DNA from: GCA-2733415 sp964276095
GTDB lineage: Bacteria > Bacteroidota > Bacteroidia > Flavobacteriales > Flavobacteriaceae
Direction of reading: 5' to 3'
Length of the DNA stretch: 64,000 bases
Assembly: GCA_964276095.1 (NCBI GenBank)
Contig: CAXYDR010000001.1
Span: 434,001-498,000 of the forward strand
Shown: positions 61,679-64,000 of the stretch, in pieces
Numbering within the stretch: position 1 is the first letter of the stretch
How the letters are laid out: the number at the start of each line of letters is the position of its first letter
The notes under the pieces: model-generated
The model's input: the letters and a program-made list of their open reading frames with translations, nothing else
What the model was told of the DNA's origin: nothing
The model's database searches: none
Position numbers and translations under genes: made by a program

Positions 61679-62223
61679 GTTTTAAAATACTCGCAAACAA
61701 TTATCATATTCTCGTCGAATTTTTCGCCAAAAGGCTCCATTTCTCTGGAGTAATAGGCTTTGTGTACTTTTTTCCAATATGATAAAGATTTATCCCCTTC
61801 TCCTTCAGTTTGAGCAAATTCAGCAGTTATTTGATTATATGGGGTTTGTTTAATTTTAGTCACCTCTATAACAGCCTTTGCGTTTCCATCCCAATCAGTA
61901 ACGACATATTGATCACCTATTTTAGGTAAGATTTCATTATTCTTTTCAAACCACCAACGAGAAGAAGCTGTTGCTTGTTTTATTTTTTTTACTACTAAAT
62001 CGGCACATTCATCTGCATCCTCTTTATTGTCACAAAAATAAAATGAAATTGGAAGTACTTTGATTTTATTATTAGGATTCTTGTGTAAGAATTCACTCCA
62101 TAAGGATTCAACCGAAGAATAATTACTACTAATATCTTTCATATGTTTATCATTATTACAGTTAGTTAGAAGCAGGATAAAGGAAGAATGTAATAAACAT
62201 CTTTTTAAAAATTTCATTTTCAT
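61663..62223 (-). CDS. ASCH domain protein with lipoprotein-like leader
   Basis: The protein has 186 aa. ASCH fold in the second half: IGDQYVVTDWDGNAKAVIEV, then EGDKSLSYWKKVHKAYYSRE. ASCH domains are PUA-like RNA/nucleotide-binding domains, sometimes hydrolases, and normally cytoplasmic. Here the predicted N-terminus is a hydrophobic leader with a lipobox-like LTNC (MKMKFLKRCLLHSSFILLLT). An internal Met at residue 28 (MKDISSNYSSVESLW) would give an ordinary cytoplasmic ASCH protein, so the start is uncertain. Single minus-strand cassette-like gene. Confidence 0.75.
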   Translation of the reverse strand: MKMKFLKRCLLHSSFILLLTNCNNDKHMKDISSNYSSVESLWSEFLHKNPNNKIKVLPISFYFCDNKEDADECADLVVKKIKQATASSRWWFEKNNEILPKIGDQYVVTDWDGNAKAVIEVTKIKQTPYNQITAEFAQTEGEGDKSLSYWKKVHKAYYSREMEPFGEKFDENMIIVCEYFKTVYIN

Positions 62224-62324
62224 TTTATATTTAAGGTATCAATCGATGTAGCAGATTTACAAATTTAAGTGTTAACACAAGCTTTAGTTTTAAGTACTTA
62301 ATCCCGTGTTTCTAATAAGTGATG

Positions 62325-62747
62325 TTAGCAAAAGTTTTTTTCCATAATGACAAATTCAATTCCATCTTTCATAAAATTCTTATTTGTAGGTTTTAAGCTG
62401 AATTTCTCATAGAATTTTGATTTTTCTACTCGAGCATTACACCATAATTTTTTAATACCTTCTCTTTTCAATAAATCTATGATATTTTTTAATAGAATTG
62501 TTCCATACCCTAATCCCTGAAATTCAATTAATGTTGCAAATTTCCTGAATTGCACCTCATTATTCTCTACAAATAAGGATATTATTGATGTTAACTCTCC
62601 ATTTACAAATAAGCCAAAATGTCTACCATTTATATCATCTGGTAATTCAACATATTCTATCGGCTTATTTGGCCACATAACCTTGTGTCGAATCACTAAA
62701 GTTTCTGAGGGAGTGATTTGTTTAATTTCAGAAATTATATCTTTCAT
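62325..62747 (-). CDS. GNAT family N-acetyltransferase
   Basis: The protein has 140 aa. GNAT fold with the acetyl-CoA loop motif FQGLGYGTILLKNII (Q/RxxGxG/A) and KLWCNARVEKSKFYEKF. Substrate unknown. Minus-strand single gene, typical integron-type cargo. The intervals on either side (62224-62324 and 62748-62847) are about 100 bp and show only weak palindromic structure. Confidence 0.88.
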   Translation of the reverse strand: MKDIISEIKQITPSETLVIRHKVMWPNKPIEYVELPDDINGRHFGLFVNGELTSIISLFVENNEVQFRKFATLIEFQGLGYGTILLKNIIDLLKREGIKKLWCNARVEKSKFYEKFSLKPTNKNFMKDGIEFVIMEKNFC

Positions 62748-62847
62748 TTGATATTAATGGTTATGTAAGATGTCAACCGACAAGGTTTCCGGTAGGAAAT
62801 CTACGAATAAAGATATGTTTTCTTTCGGATTTATGGACTAAATCGTT

Positions 62848-63387
62848 TTACTTTTTTCTTACAAAATAGTTTTGAACAATCTTTTCTAGATAAATTTTTG
62901 AATTAACACATTCAAAATCTAATCTCTTTGGAAGATCATTAAATAGAGGGATACCACTTCCTAATATCCAAGGAATTATTGTTATGGTCATTTCATCTAT
63001 TAAATCTTCTTTCAAGAAGCTTTGAATTGTTTTGCCACCGTCGATGTACAATCTATAGAATCCATTTTCATGTATCTGTTTGATAACTTCCTTTAAAGAT
63101 CCTTTTATGAGTATTACCTTTTCTTTGAGTTTCTCTGGAACATTAGTCAAACTATTACTAAGTACAAAAACAGGTTTCTGATAAGGCCAATCTATATCAA
63201 AGCCACATATCGTTTCGTAAGTATTACGTCCCATAACTAATGCGTCTATTTGAGAAGTAAATTCACCATAACCCATATCTATATTGTCAGGATTAGGAAT
63301 GGAGTGTAACCAGTCGATTCCTCCATTTTTATCTGCAATGAATCCGTCTAAACTAGTTGCAATAAAGACTTTATTTTTCTTTTCCAT
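62848..63387 (-). CDS. Dihydrofolate reductase-fold protein (RibD C-terminal family)
   Basis: The protein has 179 aa. RibD_C/YwjB-like: KVFIATSLDGFIADKNGGID at the N-terminus, ALVMGRNTYETI, LYIDGGKTIQSFLKE. NADPH-binding pattern typical of the family; the substrate is unknown and it is not a true folA. Minus-strand single gene, with attC-like element S12 upstream. Confidence 0.88.
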   Translation of the reverse strand: MEKKNKVFIATSLDGFIADKNGGIDWLHSIPNPDNIDMGYGEFTSQIDALVMGRNTYETICGFDIDWPYQKPVFVLSNSLTNVPEKLKEKVILIKGSLKEVIKQIHENGFYRLYIDGGKTIQSFLKEDLIDEMTITIIPWILGSGIPLFNDLPKRLDFECVNSKIYLEKIVQNYFVRKK

Positions 63388-63695
63388 ATTTTCTCTAATG
63401 AATGGCTAACGGTCTTGTGTATGGTGCGTTGCGTGTTTAAGCAACTAAGTTACTAAAATTGCGTGTAGCTGGCTGAAAATCCGCAGGATTTTCTAAACAC
63501 AGACCAACCTAAGCAATGAATTATACACGTTGTTGCCATTTCGTTGTTTTTTCAGAGTTCAATTGTTCAGTCAAATTCCGTTTTCCGATTTTCAGCGTTT
63601 GAGTAAATTCAGTCAGCGTTTTATTCCTCAATATTTTTCAATTCCGTTTGAGTGAGTAATTCTGCAACTTGCTAAATTCCACACACAATTCGGTT
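63388..63695. other. Gene-free stretch: attC-like S12 and TTCAG-rich DNA
   Basis: Element S12 (63401-63540) followed by about 155 bp rich in TTCAGT/TTCCGTTT motifs (TTCAGAGTTCAATTGTTCAG, AATTCAGTCAGCG). No gene is evident. Confidence 0.55.
63401..63540 (-). repeat. attC-like palindromic element S12
   Basis: 140 bp, clean copy of a second sub-family. Left end AATGGCTAACGGTCTTGTGT, right end AATTATACACGTTGTTGCCA. Arms pair through AATGGC, AAC, and GTGTAT. The central palindrome GAAAATCCGCAGGATTTTC (63475-63493) is the counterpart of the CCGCGG version in S5. Confidence 0.72.
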
Positions 63696-63947
63696 TTAGT
63701 TTTTCAATTCAGTTCGTTGTAATAGCTTTGTCCATTTAATTCCAAATTTGGATAATAGAAATATTATTAAAAAGAAAAAAGAATGGAATAAAACAACTCC
63801 TAAAGTCCATTGTAATCCAAGTTCTCCGATAAATAGTTTTTTAAATATTAGCAGGGAATTCGGATTCTTGTAAATTCCATACATAAAATATATTGTCAAA
63901 AAAGATGCGATTATTAAAAAGGCAAATCCGATGATTTTTTTTGTCAT
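63696..63947 (-). CDS. Small two-helix membrane protein
   Basis: The protein has 83 aa. Two transmembrane helices (about 6-25 and 48-68), GELGLQWTLGVVLFHSFFFL among them, with a basic C-terminus (KWTKLLQRTELKN). No family recognised. Last minus-strand cassette-like gene in the window; the next attC-like end (GCAATGAATGGCAACAATT) begins at about 63982. Confidence 0.6.
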   Translation of the reverse strand: MTKKIIGFAFLIIASFLTIYFMYGIYKNPNSLLIFKKLFIGELGLQWTLGVVLFHSFFFLIIFLLSKFGIKWTKLLQRTELKN

Positions 63948-63981
63948 AGTATTTTAATTTTCTAAATTCAGAGTTCGTTCC

Positions 63982-64000
63982 GCAATGAATGGCAACAATT
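63982..64000 (-). repeat. Partial attC-like element at window edge
   Basis: GCAATGAATGGCAACAATT resembles the ends of element S12 (AATGGC plus AAC). The rest lies outside the window. Confidence 0.4.

Overview
The window reads as the chromosome of a low-GC marine-type member of the Bacteroidota, most likely a Flavobacteriaceae relative. Evidence: family-level hallmarks (DUF3570 outer-membrane protein, a type IX secretion C-terminal sorting domain, a Lacal_2735-type small protein, DUF6266/DUF6943 proteins), Bacteroidota -7 promoter boxes of the form TAnnTTTG, almost no Shine-Dalgarno sequences, and many lipoproteins. No tRNA, rRNA or CRISPR array was seen.

Layout. (1) 1-21951, mostly housekeeping: end of a DUF3570 protein, recG, a secreted PNGase F-type deglycosylase, an M1 aminopeptidase, a patatin-like lipase, an FMN-binding glutamate-synthase-like protein, a UvrD/PcrA helicase, a Sua5/YrdC protein, a VanX-like dipeptidase, hutG, a TruA-like protein, fabI, a LOG-family protein, a DUF72 protein and ligA. 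(2) 21952-28139, an accessory stretch with all genes on the minus strand. They are separated by 125-245 bp imperfect palindromic intergenic elements that share ACAACG/GTAACG and GTTGTTGT ends. The layout looks like an integron-type gene-cassette array with attC-like sites, though no IntI is present. (3) 28140-44880, a ~16.7 kb integrated element bounded by a 10-bp direct repeat with paired GTTGTACC arm-type sites just inside each end. It carries a tyrosine integrase, an excisionase-like protein, a rolling-circle-type Rep, a type I restriction-modification system, a two-gene candidate defence pair, an AbiEii-type toxin-antitoxin pair between ~86-bp direct repeats, and several unknown genes. (4) 44881-48888, a T9SS cargo protein, a DUF1566 protein, a small conserved protein, and another cassette-like stretch with a methyltransferase. 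(5) 48889-61029, the most coherent functional unit: an S37 tripeptidyl peptidase diverging from a tightly packed six-gene operon. (6) 61073-64000, more minus-strand single-gene cassettes (glycine-zipper protein, ASCH, GNAT, RibD-like reductase, small membrane protein).

How the operon in (5) fits together: a ketimine/Pyr2C reductase and a trans-3-hydroxy-L-proline dehydratase (Cys107/Thr274) would turn 3-hydroxyproline into proline. A GH63-type lipoprotein and a GH2 beta-galactosidase lipoprotein could strip Glc(alpha1-2)Gal from hydroxylysine. A fused kinase-M23-aminotransferase protein resembles hydroxylysine kinase joined to 5-phosphohydroxylysine phospho-lyase. 3-Hydroxyproline, hydroxylysine and Glc-Gal-hydroxylysine are all collagen-specific modifications, so I infer a locus for using the modified residues of collagen. 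That combined reading is an inference from family membership and gene order.
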